Assembly: GCF_024460775.1 (NCBI RefSeq)
Contig: NZ_JANFYZ010000005.1
Coordinates: forward strand, 1-64,000
Direction of reading: 5' to 3'
Length of the DNA stretch: 64,000 bases
Source: Desulfovibrio desulfuricans
GTDB taxonomy: Bacteria; Desulfobacterota; Desulfovibrionia; Desulfovibrionales; Desulfovibrionaceae
Shown here: piece by piece, positions 34,659 to 42,846 of the stretch
Layout: every line of letters starts with the position of its first letter
Numbering within the stretch: the first letter of the stretch is position 1
Translations under genes and position numbers: made by a program
Notes under the pieces: generated by a model
Databases searched by the model: none
What the model was told of the DNA's origin: nothing
Seen by the model: the letters and a program-made list of their open reading frames with translations, nothing else

Positions 34659-34702
34659 GGGGATGGAGTTCCCCTTGAACCGCATTCGCTGATGACTCCT
34701 GC
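34659..34702 (+). promoter_or_regulatory. Fluoride riboswitch (crcB motif) upstream of enolase
   Basis: The RNA has the diagnostic layout: P1-type hairpin GGGGATGGAGTTCCCC (34659-34674), then AACCGC (34679-34684), a short loop, and GCTGATGACTCCT (34688-34700). GGAGT at 34664-34668 pairs with ACTCC at 34695-34699, the conserved pseudoknot-like helix. Known fluoride riboswitches share the GATGGAGTTC, AACCGC and CTGATGACTCCTAC elements. It is directly followed by two intrinsic terminators and the enolase gene, a known fluoride-riboswitch target. A TTGACT at 34623-34628 may be the promoter -35. Confidence 0.92.
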
Positions 34703-34730
34703 CAGGCACTGAACGCGTTGGCAGATTTTT
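34699..34730 (+). terminator. Riboswitch-controlled terminator
   Basis: CTGCCA/TGGCAG hairpin (34699-34704 and 34719-34724) then ATTTTT. The 5' arm overlaps the last bases of the fluoride aptamer, so fluoride binding should prevent its formation. Confidence 0.8.
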
Positions 34731-34764
34731 GGATAACCACGCTACAGGTGGTTATCCTTTTTTT
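34731..34764 (+). terminator. Second leader terminator before enolase
   Basis: Perfect 10-bp stem GGATAACCAC/GTGGTTATCC (34731-34740, 34748-34757) and seven T (34758-34764). It lies between the riboswitch and the enolase start, so a transcript must pass two terminators. Confidence 0.85.
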
Positions 34765-34790
34765 GTCCTGTTACCATTGTGAGGCCCGTC

Positions 34791-36089
34791 ATGGACTATG
34801 GCATTAAAACGGTGCAAGCGTCAGAAATTCTTGATTCACGGGGCAATCCCACTCTTGAGGTGGAAGTTACAACCAACTGTGGAGTGAAATCTCTGGCTTC
34901 TGTTCCCTCTGGGGCAAGCACTGGCACCAGAGAAGCTGTGGAACTGAGGGACAAAGACACTGCGCGTTTTGGCGGCAAAGGTGTTTTGCGGGCAATAAAC
35001 CACGTCAACAAAGAGATTCGACACGCCGTCACCGGGCTGGATTGTAGAAATCAAAGGCTGATCGACAACACACTTATCAGCCTGGACGGCACGCCAAACA
35101 AATCAAAGCTTGGTGCAAACGCCACCTTGGGTGTGTCCATGGCTGTATGCCGCCTGGCTGCCAATGCCTCCAACCTGCCGCTTTACGCCTATATTGGGGG
35201 CGCAGCAGCCACGCTGCTCCCTGTCCCATGCATGAATATTATCAACGGGGGCGTGCATGCCCGCTGGCAAGGAGCAGATTTTCAGGAATTCATGATCGCG
35301 CCGCAGGGCGCCCCCAGCATTAGCGAGGCAATACGCTGGGGCAGCGAAGTGTACCACGCTCTGCGGACGGTATTGCTTGAACGCGACCTTTCCGCCGGTG
35401 TTGGCGACGAGGGCGGGTTTGCACCCGCTGTTTCTTCCAATCGTCAACCGCTGGAACTTATTGTTCAAGCCATTCAGAGGGCTGGCTACACCCCCGGCAA
35501 AGATGTTGCCATCTGCATGGACCCCGCTTCGAGCGAATTCTACAAGGACGGCCGCTACCACCTGCGCACAGAAGGGCGGGAACTGACCTCCGCAGAAATG
35601 ACCGAGTATTACGCGACACTTATTGACGAGTTTCCAGTTGTGCTGCTTGAGGACGGGCTGGCCGAAGATGACTGGTCGGGCTGGACGCTGCTGCAAGCCA
35701 GACTGGGCGGCAAGGTCGAGATTGTGGGCGATGACCTGTTTGTAACCAATATTCAGTATATCAGGCGCGGTATTGATGAAAAACTGGCTAATGCGGCGCT
35801 GATCAAGCTGAACCAGATCGGCACGGTCAGCGAAACCATTGATGCCGTGCGCCTGTGCCAGCGCAATGCATGGGGAGCCTTTGTTTCCCATAGAAGCGGC
35901 GAAACAACAGACACCTTTATTGCTGATATGACAGTTGGCCTTGGCACTGGTCACTTAAAAACCGGTGCGCCCTGCCGTGGCGAGCGGGTTGAAAAATACA
36001 ACCAGCTGATGCGGATTGAACGGAGCCTTGGTGAAACAGCTGTCTATGCAGGGTCTAAAGCGTTTATCGCCAGCGGCTCACCCAAATAA
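34791..36089 (+). CDS. eno: Enolase under fluoride control
   Basis: 432 residues with the full enolase fold: GDEGGFAP near 204, catalytic Lys in IKLNQIGT near 337, metal ligands in EDGLAEDDW and GDDLFVTN, and SHRSGETTD near 365. It interconverts 2-phosphoglycerate and PEP. The catalytic loop reads HARWQGADFQEF, unlike the usual HADNNVDFQEF, and KTGAPCRGERVEKYN is also slightly unusual, so this may be a second, specialised enolase. GAGG lies 6 nt before ATG 34791. Fluoride plus phosphate inhibits ordinary enolases, which explains the riboswitch. Confidence 0.93.
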   Translation: MDYGIKTVQASEILDSRGNPTLEVEVTTNCGVKSLASVPSGASTGTREAVELRDKDTARFGGKGVLRAINHVNKEIRHAVTGLDCRNQRLIDNTLISLDGTPNKSKLGANATLGVSMAVCRLAANASNLPLYAYIGGAAATLLPVPCMNIINGGVHARWQGADFQEFMIAPQGAPSISEAIRWGSEVYHALRTVLLERDLSAGVGDEGGFAPAVSSNRQPLELIVQAIQRAGYTPGKDVAICMDPASSEFYKDGRYHLRTEGRELTSAEMTEYYATLIDEFPVVLLEDGLAEDDWSGWTLLQARLGGKVEIVGDDLFVTNIQYIRRGIDEKLANAALIKLNQIGTVSETIDAVRLCQRNAWGAFVSHRSGETTDTFIADMTVGLGTGHLKTGAPCRGERVEKYNQLMRIERSLGETAVYAGSKAFIASGSPK

Positions 36090-36842
36090 CATTCAGCCAA
36101 GGGCATGCCGTAAAATGTGCGCGGTCTTTTCTGCTCAAATTTCCAGGGCTTTTAGGGCAAGACACATCAGCCAACAGGGCTAAAGCCATTGATGGTTTTT
36201 GATCTTGCCGCTTTTGCACAGGCATGCGTTATATTCATCTTCTTTGTGATGCAGCAAGCCCTTATCAGAATGTCATCAGCGAACTCAGGGAAGATATCAA
36301 ATCCCGTCCAGGGGCATCCCAGCCTCTGGACGGGACCATTGGGTCATTGGAAAAATTAAAATCAGTCTGGCGTGTCCTTGGGCGAGGCAGCATATACCTC
36401 AATTTATCTTGTATTCCGCGCCGGAAAGTTGAGGCGGCGTATTTTTAGGCCCCTAAGGCCCTCAGGGAAAGGGCAAGCACTTAAGCTGCCATGCATAAAA
36501 TAAAACTGGGGCTGTTGCCCAAGGCGGCTGGATTCATATTGCCCCCCCCACATAAAAGAGCATCGCCTCAAAAGAGATTAAAAATATATGATGAGCAGGT
36601 ATGATTCTATTGATACGCTTAAAAGCAAGAAACAGAGCACAGTTTACAATGAGAACGCTGAGATTTTCTGCTATATAAAAATGTTATAGGCACATCAAAT
36701 CATTACTATTCCCATAGTTACATTAGAATAAAAAATAAATTATAAATTCAATATATAAACAATAATTCGATTTTATTACACAACACAACTCCTCTGGATT
36801 ATGTTTTTGAGTTTGATGCCGCTATTGAAAATCACAACACAT
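36090..36842. other. Intergenic region after enolase
   Basis: About 750 bp. A large hairpin (CCCGTCCAG... with matching CTGGACGGG, about 36304-36333) may end the enolase transcript. A 74-codon frame beginning at 36224 runs through that hairpin and is not convincing. 36540-36840 is strongly AT-rich, without a gene, and leads into the 3' end of the regulator gene. Confidence 0.5.
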
Positions 36843-37541
36843 CTACAGATGTGCTTCTTTGTAAAATTCGTCCGGTTTGAGAATAAAGATTTCATCGCTG
36901 TTCTTGTCAAAAGAAAACAAACCACGCTCCTGCGCCTGCCGCATAACCTTATACAGGGTGATGCGGTGCATGCCGAGCAGGTCAGCCATATCACGGTAAG
37001 AAATATCGCGTTTGGCGCGTAGCGGTTCTGAGCCGGGCACAATCCGCGAAGCCAAAAATTTACAAATGCGTGTAAGATGCGATTCCATACATAATGAAAC
37101 GGCATTTTTTGATAACAATGTAACTTTTACGCTATAGCTTTTACAAAGATTAAAAAGGAGTTCAGGGTGTTGCATACCCAGACGATGCACGTCTTCTCTG
37201 GTAAATGTGCAGATATAGCAATCTTCTGAACAGTCATGAAAAAACCGCACCTCACCCTGCCCGGAGGGTATATTTTTATCCCCGTCCATAAACATTGGTG
37301 TTTCATTAAAACATGAACCATCGCCAAGGTACCAGAGCGATTTTTCACTTCCATCAGGGGCCAGAGCCATGAGGCGAACCCTGCCGCTTACCAGAAAGTA
37401 CATTTCTGGCTGATTGTCATAAAATTTATGCCCCTTACGAAACAGACGCGGCTTTGTCAGCGCCACGCTTCGCCAACACTCATTTTGTCTGAGCAATTCA
37501 GTAAATGACACGTCAGCCCCCTGGGAAAGCGGTGAACTCAA
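36843..37541 (-). CDS. Crp/Fnr-family regulator 1 of the arylsulfotransferase cluster
   Basis: 232 residues: an N-terminal cyclic-nucleotide-type beta barrel (about 25-120, with FLVSGRVRLMALAPDG) and a C-terminal winged helix (about 155-225) whose recognition helix lies in DISYRDMADLLGMHRITLYKVMRQ. It lacks an Fnr-type cysteine cluster. It is divergent from arylsulfotransferase A, and its promoter region holds a GTTGC-N4-ACAACGT site. It is clearly related to the regulator at 51859 (shared CKFLA, II/V-PGS-PL and LLG(M/V)HRI(T/S)LYK). Ligand unknown. Confidence 0.88.
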   Translation of the reverse strand: MSSPLSQGADVSFTELLRQNECWRSVALTKPRLFRKGHKFYDNQPEMYFLVSGRVRLMALAPDGSEKSLWYLGDGSCFNETPMFMDGDKNIPSGQGEVRFFHDCSEDCYICTFTREDVHRLGMQHPELLFNLCKSYSVKVTLLSKNAVSLCMESHLTRICKFLASRIVPGSEPLRAKRDISYRDMADLLGMHRITLYKVMRQAQERGLFSFDKNSDEIFILKPDEFYKEAHL

Positions 37542-37624
37542 GGCGTTAAGCGGAATTCCGGCTTATACCATTCCAGAGTTCCACATCATGTTTTGGAACC
37601 TACCGTACCCTTTTTGTGAATTAT

Positions 37625-37641
37625 GTTGCAAGGACAACGTT
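37625..37641. promoter_or_regulatory. Candidate Crp/Fnr-type operator, site 1
   Basis: GTTGC-AAGG-ACAACGTT, an inverted repeat GTTG-N6-CAAC. It sits 84 bp upstream of regulator 1 and 169 bp upstream of arylsulfotransferase A, in their shared divergent promoter. The sequence matches two sites at 41204 and 41333. Confidence 0.55.
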
Positions 37642-37809
37642 TTGGCCATTTATCTTGTGGCAGCATTCCAGCGTACACGGTCAACGGCCTCAGGTCATTG
37701 ACCAGCCATCGTGAGACTTTCACTTCGGCATTGCGTGTTGTTGCACTGCTTGCCGGAAAGCCTTCAACGGTTCAATGTAAGCACATTCAGCCCATCCGAG
37801 GAGGTTGTC

Positions 37810-39258
37810 ATGGGACACCCGACTATCTATCCCACAGGCGTAACGGTCTATAACCCGGAAAAAGCCTGGAGTGGATTCACCATCATCCAGGCGCCGGACA
37901 ACGGCGCTTTGCTGCTTGGAATGAACGGTCATGAAATCCGCATGTGGAAGGACGTTCACGGCTTTCCCAACAAGATGTTCCCCGGCGGCATGCTCATGGG
38001 CAGCACCGGCACCCGCCACCCCAAGCACGGGCTTCAGGATCAGCTTGATCTTGTGCAGATAGACTGGGACGGAAAAATCGTATGGAAGTTCGACCGCGCC
38101 GAATTTGTCGAAGATCCCGGCCAGAAGGCTCAGTGGATGGCGCGCCAGCACCACGATTTTCAGCGTGAAGGCAGCTCCACGGGCTATTACGCCCCCGGCC
38201 AGGAACCCAAGATTGATTCCGGCAACACTCTTGTGCTTTGCCACAAAAACACTGTGCAGCCCTACATCAGCGACAAAACGCTGGTTGACGACGTGATTTA
38301 CGAAGTCACCTGGGACGGCGACATTGTGTGGGAATGGAACTGCTCTGACCATGCGGAAGAAATGGGCTTCACCGAGGCTGCGCTCAACGCCATGTGCCGC
38401 GACCCCAACTACCGTGGTGGCACCCTTATGGAAGACGCCCCCGGCGTGGGCGACTGGATGCACGTCAACTCCATGTCCACCCTTGGCCCAAACAAATGGT
38501 TTGAAGCTGGCGATGCCCGCTTCCACCCCGACAACATCATCATTGATGGCCGGGAAACCAATATTATTCTCATTCTGGACAAAAAAACTGGCAAGATTGT
38601 CTGGCAGCTTGGCCCGGACTATGACCGCAGCCCTGAAGACAAGGCCATTGGCTGGATCATTGGTCAGCACCACGCGCACATGATCCCCCGTGGCCTGCCC
38701 GGCGAGGGCAATATTCTGGTATACGACAACGGCGGCTGGGGCGGATACGGCAACCCCAATCCCGGCGCGCCCAAGGGCGTCAAGGCTGCCCAGCGCGACT
38801 ACTCCCGCGTGCTCGAAATAGACCCCGTGGCCCGCAAGATTGTGTGGCAGTACACGCCGCACGAAGCAGGCTTCCTCGTGCCTCTGGACGCCAGCCGTTT
38901 TTACAGCCCCTTCATCAGCTCTGCCCAGCGCCTGCCCAACGGCAATACGCTTATTTGCGAAGGTTCTGATGGCCGCGTTTTTGAAGTGACGGCAGAACAC
39001 GAAATCGTGTGGGAATACATCTGCCCCTACAAGGGCCACATCAGCCTGCCCATGAACTGGGTGTACCGCGCCTATCGCCTGCCCTACTCCTGGGTGCCGC
39101 AGGCTGACGTGCCGGAAGAAAAGGCCATTGAACCGCTGGAAGTCAAAACCTTCCGCGTACCCGGCGCGGCCCCGTTTGGGCCCATGTCTGAAGTCAAGGT
39201 TGACGGCACCATCGGGTACTACAGCGGCGCAGGGCACTGCGTTGCCGCCACGGAATAA
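37810..39258 (+). CDS. Arylsulfotransferase-family protein A (no signal peptide)
   Basis: 482 residues of the arylsulfotransferase (ASST) family, a six-bladed beta-propeller. Repeated blade motifs W-x-G-x-I-V-W-x-(F/W) and LPNGNTL are evident (DWDGKIVWKFD near 80, TWDGDIVWEWN near 165, QRLPNGNTLICEG near 378). Conserved histidines that could hold sulfate occur in ARQHHDFQREG, GDWMHVNSMS and GQHHAHM. Classic ASSTs transfer sulfate from phenolic sulfate esters to another phenol. It begins MGHPTIYPTG with no export signal, unlike E. coli AssT. ATG 37810 has GAGG upstream; it is divergent from regulator 1 and nearly the same length as B. Confidence 0.85.
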   Translation: MGHPTIYPTGVTVYNPEKAWSGFTIIQAPDNGALLLGMNGHEIRMWKDVHGFPNKMFPGGMLMGSTGTRHPKHGLQDQLDLVQIDWDGKIVWKFDRAEFVEDPGQKAQWMARQHHDFQREGSSTGYYAPGQEPKIDSGNTLVLCHKNTVQPYISDKTLVDDVIYEVTWDGDIVWEWNCSDHAEEMGFTEAALNAMCRDPNYRGGTLMEDAPGVGDWMHVNSMSTLGPNKWFEAGDARFHPDNIIIDGRETNIILILDKKTGKIVWQLGPDYDRSPEDKAIGWIIGQHHAHMIPRGLPGEGNILVYDNGGWGGYGNPNPGAPKGVKAAQRDYSRVLEIDPVARKIVWQYTPHEAGFLVPLDASRFYSPFISSAQRLPNGNTLICEGSDGRVFEVTAEHEIVWEYICPYKGHISLPMNWVYRAYRLPYSWVPQADVPEEKAIEPLEVKTFRVPGAAPFGPMSEVKVDGTIGYYSGAGHCVAATE

Positions 39259-39532
39259 AAAACTGTCCGCCATACCTTCCTTGCAGGGGCTCCGTCTTCG
39301 GGCGGGGCCTCTGTCCGTTTATGGATGACCCCCTGCTCAAAGCCTGTTCCTCATGATGCAGACAAGTGCCTCTTGCAGAATGAGGACACCTCCCACGCGG
39401 GGTCAACATCACCGGAAAGCCAGCTTCCCTCCCTAATTTCAGATCAGGAGGCAGCCCGCAACAACGCAGGACAAGGTAAAAATTTTAAGGAAGCCCCCGC
39501 AACAAATCTTACCCTCACGAATTTTCGCCATC

Positions 39533-39561
39533 AAAAAGGCGGGAGAGCAAGCTCCCCCGCC
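39533..39561 (-). terminator. Intrinsic terminator of porin 1
   Basis: On the minus strand, GGCGGGGGAGC-TTG-CTCTCCCGCC forms a strong hairpin followed by TTTTT (complement of 39533-39537). Confidence 0.85.
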
Positions 39562-39586
39562 ACATCAGCCCAAGGGCTGCAAAAAA

Positions 39587-41119
39587 TCAGAACTGATAAC
39601 GGAAGGTCAGCGAAACCCGCCAGTTATCCCGATACTGCGAATCTTCCACTCCACGCCACGTGCTGCCGTCAAGATGCAGGTTCACATAGGCAGCTTCAAC
39701 ATTCATCAGCAGGTTGTCGTAAATCTTGTAGGTATTGGACACGCTGCCTTCCCAGGCATGGTCGGTGGTGGTGAGGTAGGCCATGGGGCCGTCGGCCCTG
39801 CTGGGATAACTCGTCATATTGGCCTTGCGGGGCATTTCCGCACTGTTTGTGCCATGAAAATACGCAAGCTTGAAGGTGTGGGTAAGGTCGTCAATAAAGC
39901 TGACATCTTTGATGGTGCCCACAACGCCAGCCAGACCGCCGGGATTGTGCCCGAGGACCTTCCATGTATTGAGATCAAAGAAACCGCCGCCAAAACCCAG
40001 AGGCGTGACCGGCCAGGGAGAGTTGAACACAGGCAGGCGTTCCGAACCGTTATAGGGGTTGCTGTCGTCGCCGCTGCCGTACCAGGCGGTGATTCCTGGG
40101 ACGCCCCAGTCACATTTGTAATCCACACGCAAGGCCGCGTACCAACCCTGACGCACGAGATCAAAGGTCTTGGTCTGTCCCGTGGAGCTGAACTGGGTGT
40201 AATCTTTCAACTCGCCCATATCCACGCGGCCATAAGTGAACTCCGCCGCGATATCAAAAGGCTCGAAAGCCGTGACGTCAGAGGTCAGGCCGCCCCAGAA
40301 GCCATTACCCCAGGTATTGTTTGCGTTGCGATACTTTTTTTCAAACGTGCTGACATAGTTGCCGCCGCTGCCAAGCACAGGCATAAGCCCGCCGCGCGGG
40401 GCGTAAATGGCAGGTTCGCGCTGGTCGGTATTGTTGTTGATGCCGCGCAGGCTGTTCTCGCCAATGAGGCCATACATGCCCCAGGGGGTTATTTTCAGGC
40501 CGTTGCCGGTGATCGGCAAGGTCAGCGCCAGCAGATCAAGGTTATCAAGGTAGTTTTTCTGCGTCTGCCCGTTTTGCGTAATTTCAGAATTGTCGTTATA
40601 AGGCCGCGCCCAGAAGCCCGTCAGCCCCATCTTGTAATCCCCGCTGCTCACCAGAGGAGAACTGACGGTTACACCGGTGGAATACTGACCATATACCGCA
40701 CTCCAGCCAGTCACATAACCGGGCAGAAGCTGCGGCTGCATACCCATGCGCACCTTTATATCAGTCCTGGGCACGAGCCAGTCAATGTACGCATGCCGGA
40801 CGCCAAGATTCTTTGAACTGTCCGCTCCAAGAGATGCACCGTCGCCGGATTTGCCCCAATTCATGGTGCCGGTGCCTACGGTGAACATCAGGCTGCCGGA
40901 CACGTTTTCGCTGGCAATTGCGTCTATCTGGGTGCGCAGGCGCTCGATGGCGCCGAAGGTGTCGCTCCCCTTAATCCCGCGCGGCATGACATTGGATGCT
41001 TCAAAGCTTACATCAAATGCCCCCTTGACCTTGAAATCAACCGCCTCGGCCGCTTCCGGCGCAAGCAGCAAGCCCCCGGCAAGCAACACTCCCAGTACGT
41101 TGTTGCGAACAGCTTTCAT
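39587..41119 (-). CDS. Outer-membrane porin 1 (Desulfovibrio homotrimeric type)
   Basis: 510 residues with a signal peptide (about 1-26, ending EAAEA) and a beta-barrel pattern of alternating strands, with the aromatic C-terminal residue RYQF. The mature start VDFKVKGAFDVSFEA and IERLRTQIDAIASENVSGSLMFTVG are typical of the Desulfovibrio porin family. GGAGG lies 4 nt before the second of two consecutive ATGs (start taken at 41119; 41122 also possible). It faces arylsulfotransferase A and shares a promoter region with the MFS transporter. Likely a channel for the anionic substrate of this cluster. Confidence 0.85.
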   Translation of the reverse strand: MKAVRNNVLGVLLAGGLLLAPEAAEAVDFKVKGAFDVSFEASNVMPRGIKGSDTFGAIERLRTQIDAIASENVSGSLMFTVGTGTMNWGKSGDGASLGADSSKNLGVRHAYIDWLVPRTDIKVRMGMQPQLLPGYVTGWSAVYGQYSTGVTVSSPLVSSGDYKMGLTGFWARPYNDNSEITQNGQTQKNYLDNLDLLALTLPITGNGLKITPWGMYGLIGENSLRGINNNTDQREPAIYAPRGGLMPVLGSGGNYVSTFEKKYRNANNTWGNGFWGGLTSDVTAFEPFDIAAEFTYGRVDMGELKDYTQFSSTGQTKTFDLVRQGWYAALRVDYKCDWGVPGITAWYGSGDDSNPYNGSERLPVFNSPWPVTPLGFGGGFFDLNTWKVLGHNPGGLAGVVGTIKDVSFIDDLTHTFKLAYFHGTNSAEMPRKANMTSYPSRADGPMAYLTTTDHAWEGSVSNTYKIYDNLLMNVEAAYVNLHLDGSTWRGVEDSQYRDNWRVSLTFRYQF

Positions 41120-41203
41120 CATTCCTCCTGTGCAAGTTAGTGCAACCATACAGAAACCTCTTCCAGTAATGCTCTGTAATGGCGCTTTCCGGGGGCCTGC
41201 ACC

Positions 41204-41220
41204 GTTGCCGCAACAACGTT
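41204..41220. promoter_or_regulatory. Candidate Crp/Fnr-type operator, site 2
   Basis: GTTGC-CGCA-ACAACGTT, about 85 bp upstream of porin 1. It is identical to site 3 over the 16 bases GTTGCCGCAACAACGT. Confidence 0.6.
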
Positions 41221-41294
41221 TTTTGAAAAAAGTTTATTTTTTCACAATCAATAGGTATCACCTCTCAAAAATTGCATAACATGCTATTTAAAAA

Positions 41295-41325
41295 GAATAT
41301 TTTTATAAATGTGAAAAAAATATTC
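41295..41325. other. AT-rich perfect inverted repeat in the porin 1/MFS promoter region
   Basis: GAATATTTTT (41295-41304) and AAAAATATTC (41316-41325), a perfect 10-bp repeat with an 11-nt centre. It lies between operator sites 2 and 3. Confidence 0.5.
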
Positions 41326-41332
41326 AGAAAAG

Positions 41333-41349
41333 GTTGCCGCAACAACGTC
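41333..41349. promoter_or_regulatory. Candidate Crp/Fnr-type operator, site 3
   Basis: GTTGC-CGCA-ACAACGTC, about 100 bp upstream of the MFS transporter start at 41450 and 129 bp from site 2. Confidence 0.6.
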
Positions 41350-41449
41350 ACTAGCACCACTGCTAGCCTAGGTTTTTGAACCAATACGGCAGTGGATGAT
41401 TTTTTTCACAAAAAATGCAAAATGGCAGACAATGAAAAGGAGAGGCGCA

Positions 41450-42784
41450 ATGCAGGATTCGCCGCGCATCAGCAATAACTACTTTGACGGCCTTGCTGTT
41501 ACAGGACGCCACAAGGCTGTGTTCTTTATCATCATGGTCGCATACTTCTGCGAACAGATGGATAACTGGAACTTCGGCTTTATTGCCCCGGCGCTGATGC
41601 ACAACTGGGGGCTGACCATGAAGGACATCGGAACCGTGACCTTCTGGTATTTTGCCTCCATGACCCTCGGCGGATTTGTCGGCGGATTTATCTCAGACAT
41701 CATCGGGCGGCGCAAAACCTTTCTCATTGCCATCACGCTGTTTTCCACAGCCTCTATCATCAACGGCCTCACGGATAGCTTCCACGTATTTGTGGCATCA
41801 CGCGCCCTGACGGGCTTTGGCGTGTTCTGCCTCATGGTCTGCTCGCAGGCCTATATTGCAGAAATGGCCCCGGCCGAGAGCCGCGGCAAATGGCAAAACA
41901 TGATCGCGGGCGTTGGTTTTTGCGCCGTGCCGGTCGTTGGCATGCTCTGCCGCCTGATCATTCCCCTGCACGAAGAAGCCTGGCGCTACATCTTCTATAT
42001 GGGCGGCGTTGGCTACATCGCTCTCATCATCGCCTGGCGCTACCTTGATGAGTCCCCCCGCTGGCTCGTGGCCCGTGGCCGCATTGCGGAGGCGGAAGCC
42101 GTGATGAAAGACCTTACCGGCAGAGACATCGACCTTGCCGATGCGGCCAGCAAATGCATGACCCAGAAGCCGCCGCTCAAGGAAGTGCTGCTTGGCATGT
42201 GCAGCTCCAAATACCTCAAACGTACTCTGGTTATTCTTCTGCTGGTGGTTTGTACCAACCCTGCCACCTTTGTGGTCACCAACTGGACTGCCACCCTGCT
42301 CAAGGCCCACGGTTTCCCGCTTGAAGACACCCTTATGGCCACCACGCTCATTTCCATTGGCGTACCGCTTGGGCTGTTTGCCTCCAGTGCATTTACCGAC
42401 AAGGGCGGATGCAAGATTCCCATTGTCATCATGCTGCTTGTGATGGCCGTGCTTGCCCCCATCTTTGGCAATTTAAGCCAATACTGGGTAGTGGTGCTTA
42501 CCGGCGCAGTGCTTACGGCCTTTGTGATGGGCATGGGTTTCACCGTATTTTCCTACACGGCGGAATCCTACCCCACCCACCTTCGCAACACCGCCACGGG
42601 TTTCCACTCCTCAATTGGTCGTCTGGCCGTTGCTTTCTCACAACCTCTCATTCCTGTTGTCTATGCAGCATACAGTTTTGACGGAGTGTTTTATATTTTC
42701 AGCATGCTGTGCATCATCCCCGCCATTGTCGTTGGCGTATGGGGTGCGCGCACGGGTGGCAAGTCGCTCGAAGACATTGCCTAA
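41450..42784 (+). CDS. MFS transporter (organic-acid type) of the arylsulfotransferase cluster
   Basis: 444 residues with 12 membrane segments and the loop 2-3 motif GGFVGGFISDIIGRRKTFL (about 78-96), followed by SRALTGFGVFCLMVCSQAYIAEMAPAESRGKW and RYLDESPRWLV, typical of aromatic acid/sugar-type MFS permeases. AAGGAG precedes ATG 41450. It begins a four-gene operon with the glutaredoxin-domain, dihydrolipoyl dehydrogenase-like and GcvH-like genes. It probably imports or exports the organic part of the cluster's substrate. Confidence 0.85.
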   Translation: MQDSPRISNNYFDGLAVTGRHKAVFFIIMVAYFCEQMDNWNFGFIAPALMHNWGLTMKDIGTVTFWYFASMTLGGFVGGFISDIIGRRKTFLIAITLFSTASIINGLTDSFHVFVASRALTGFGVFCLMVCSQAYIAEMAPAESRGKWQNMIAGVGFCAVPVVGMLCRLIIPLHEEAWRYIFYMGGVGYIALIIAWRYLDESPRWLVARGRIAEAEAVMKDLTGRDIDLADAASKCMTQKPPLKEVLLGMCSSKYLKRTLVILLLVVCTNPATFVVTNWTATLLKAHGFPLEDTLMATTLISIGVPLGLFASSAFTDKGGCKIPIVIMLLVMAVLAPIFGNLSQYWVVVLTGAVLTAFVMGMGFTVFSYTAESYPTHLRNTATGFHSSIGRLAVAFSQPLIPVVYAAYSFDGVFYIFSMLCIIPAIVVGVWGARTGGKSLEDIA

Positions 42785-42846
42785 CCTCCGGCTAAAACAG
42801 GAATTTACGCATCTGCATTCACGGTTTTTCGTAACAGGAGGCTCAC

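Noticed and set aside
36224..36448. A 74-codon frame between enolase and regulator 1
   Set aside because: It runs through a large hairpin, has no ribosome site and no recognisable sequence.
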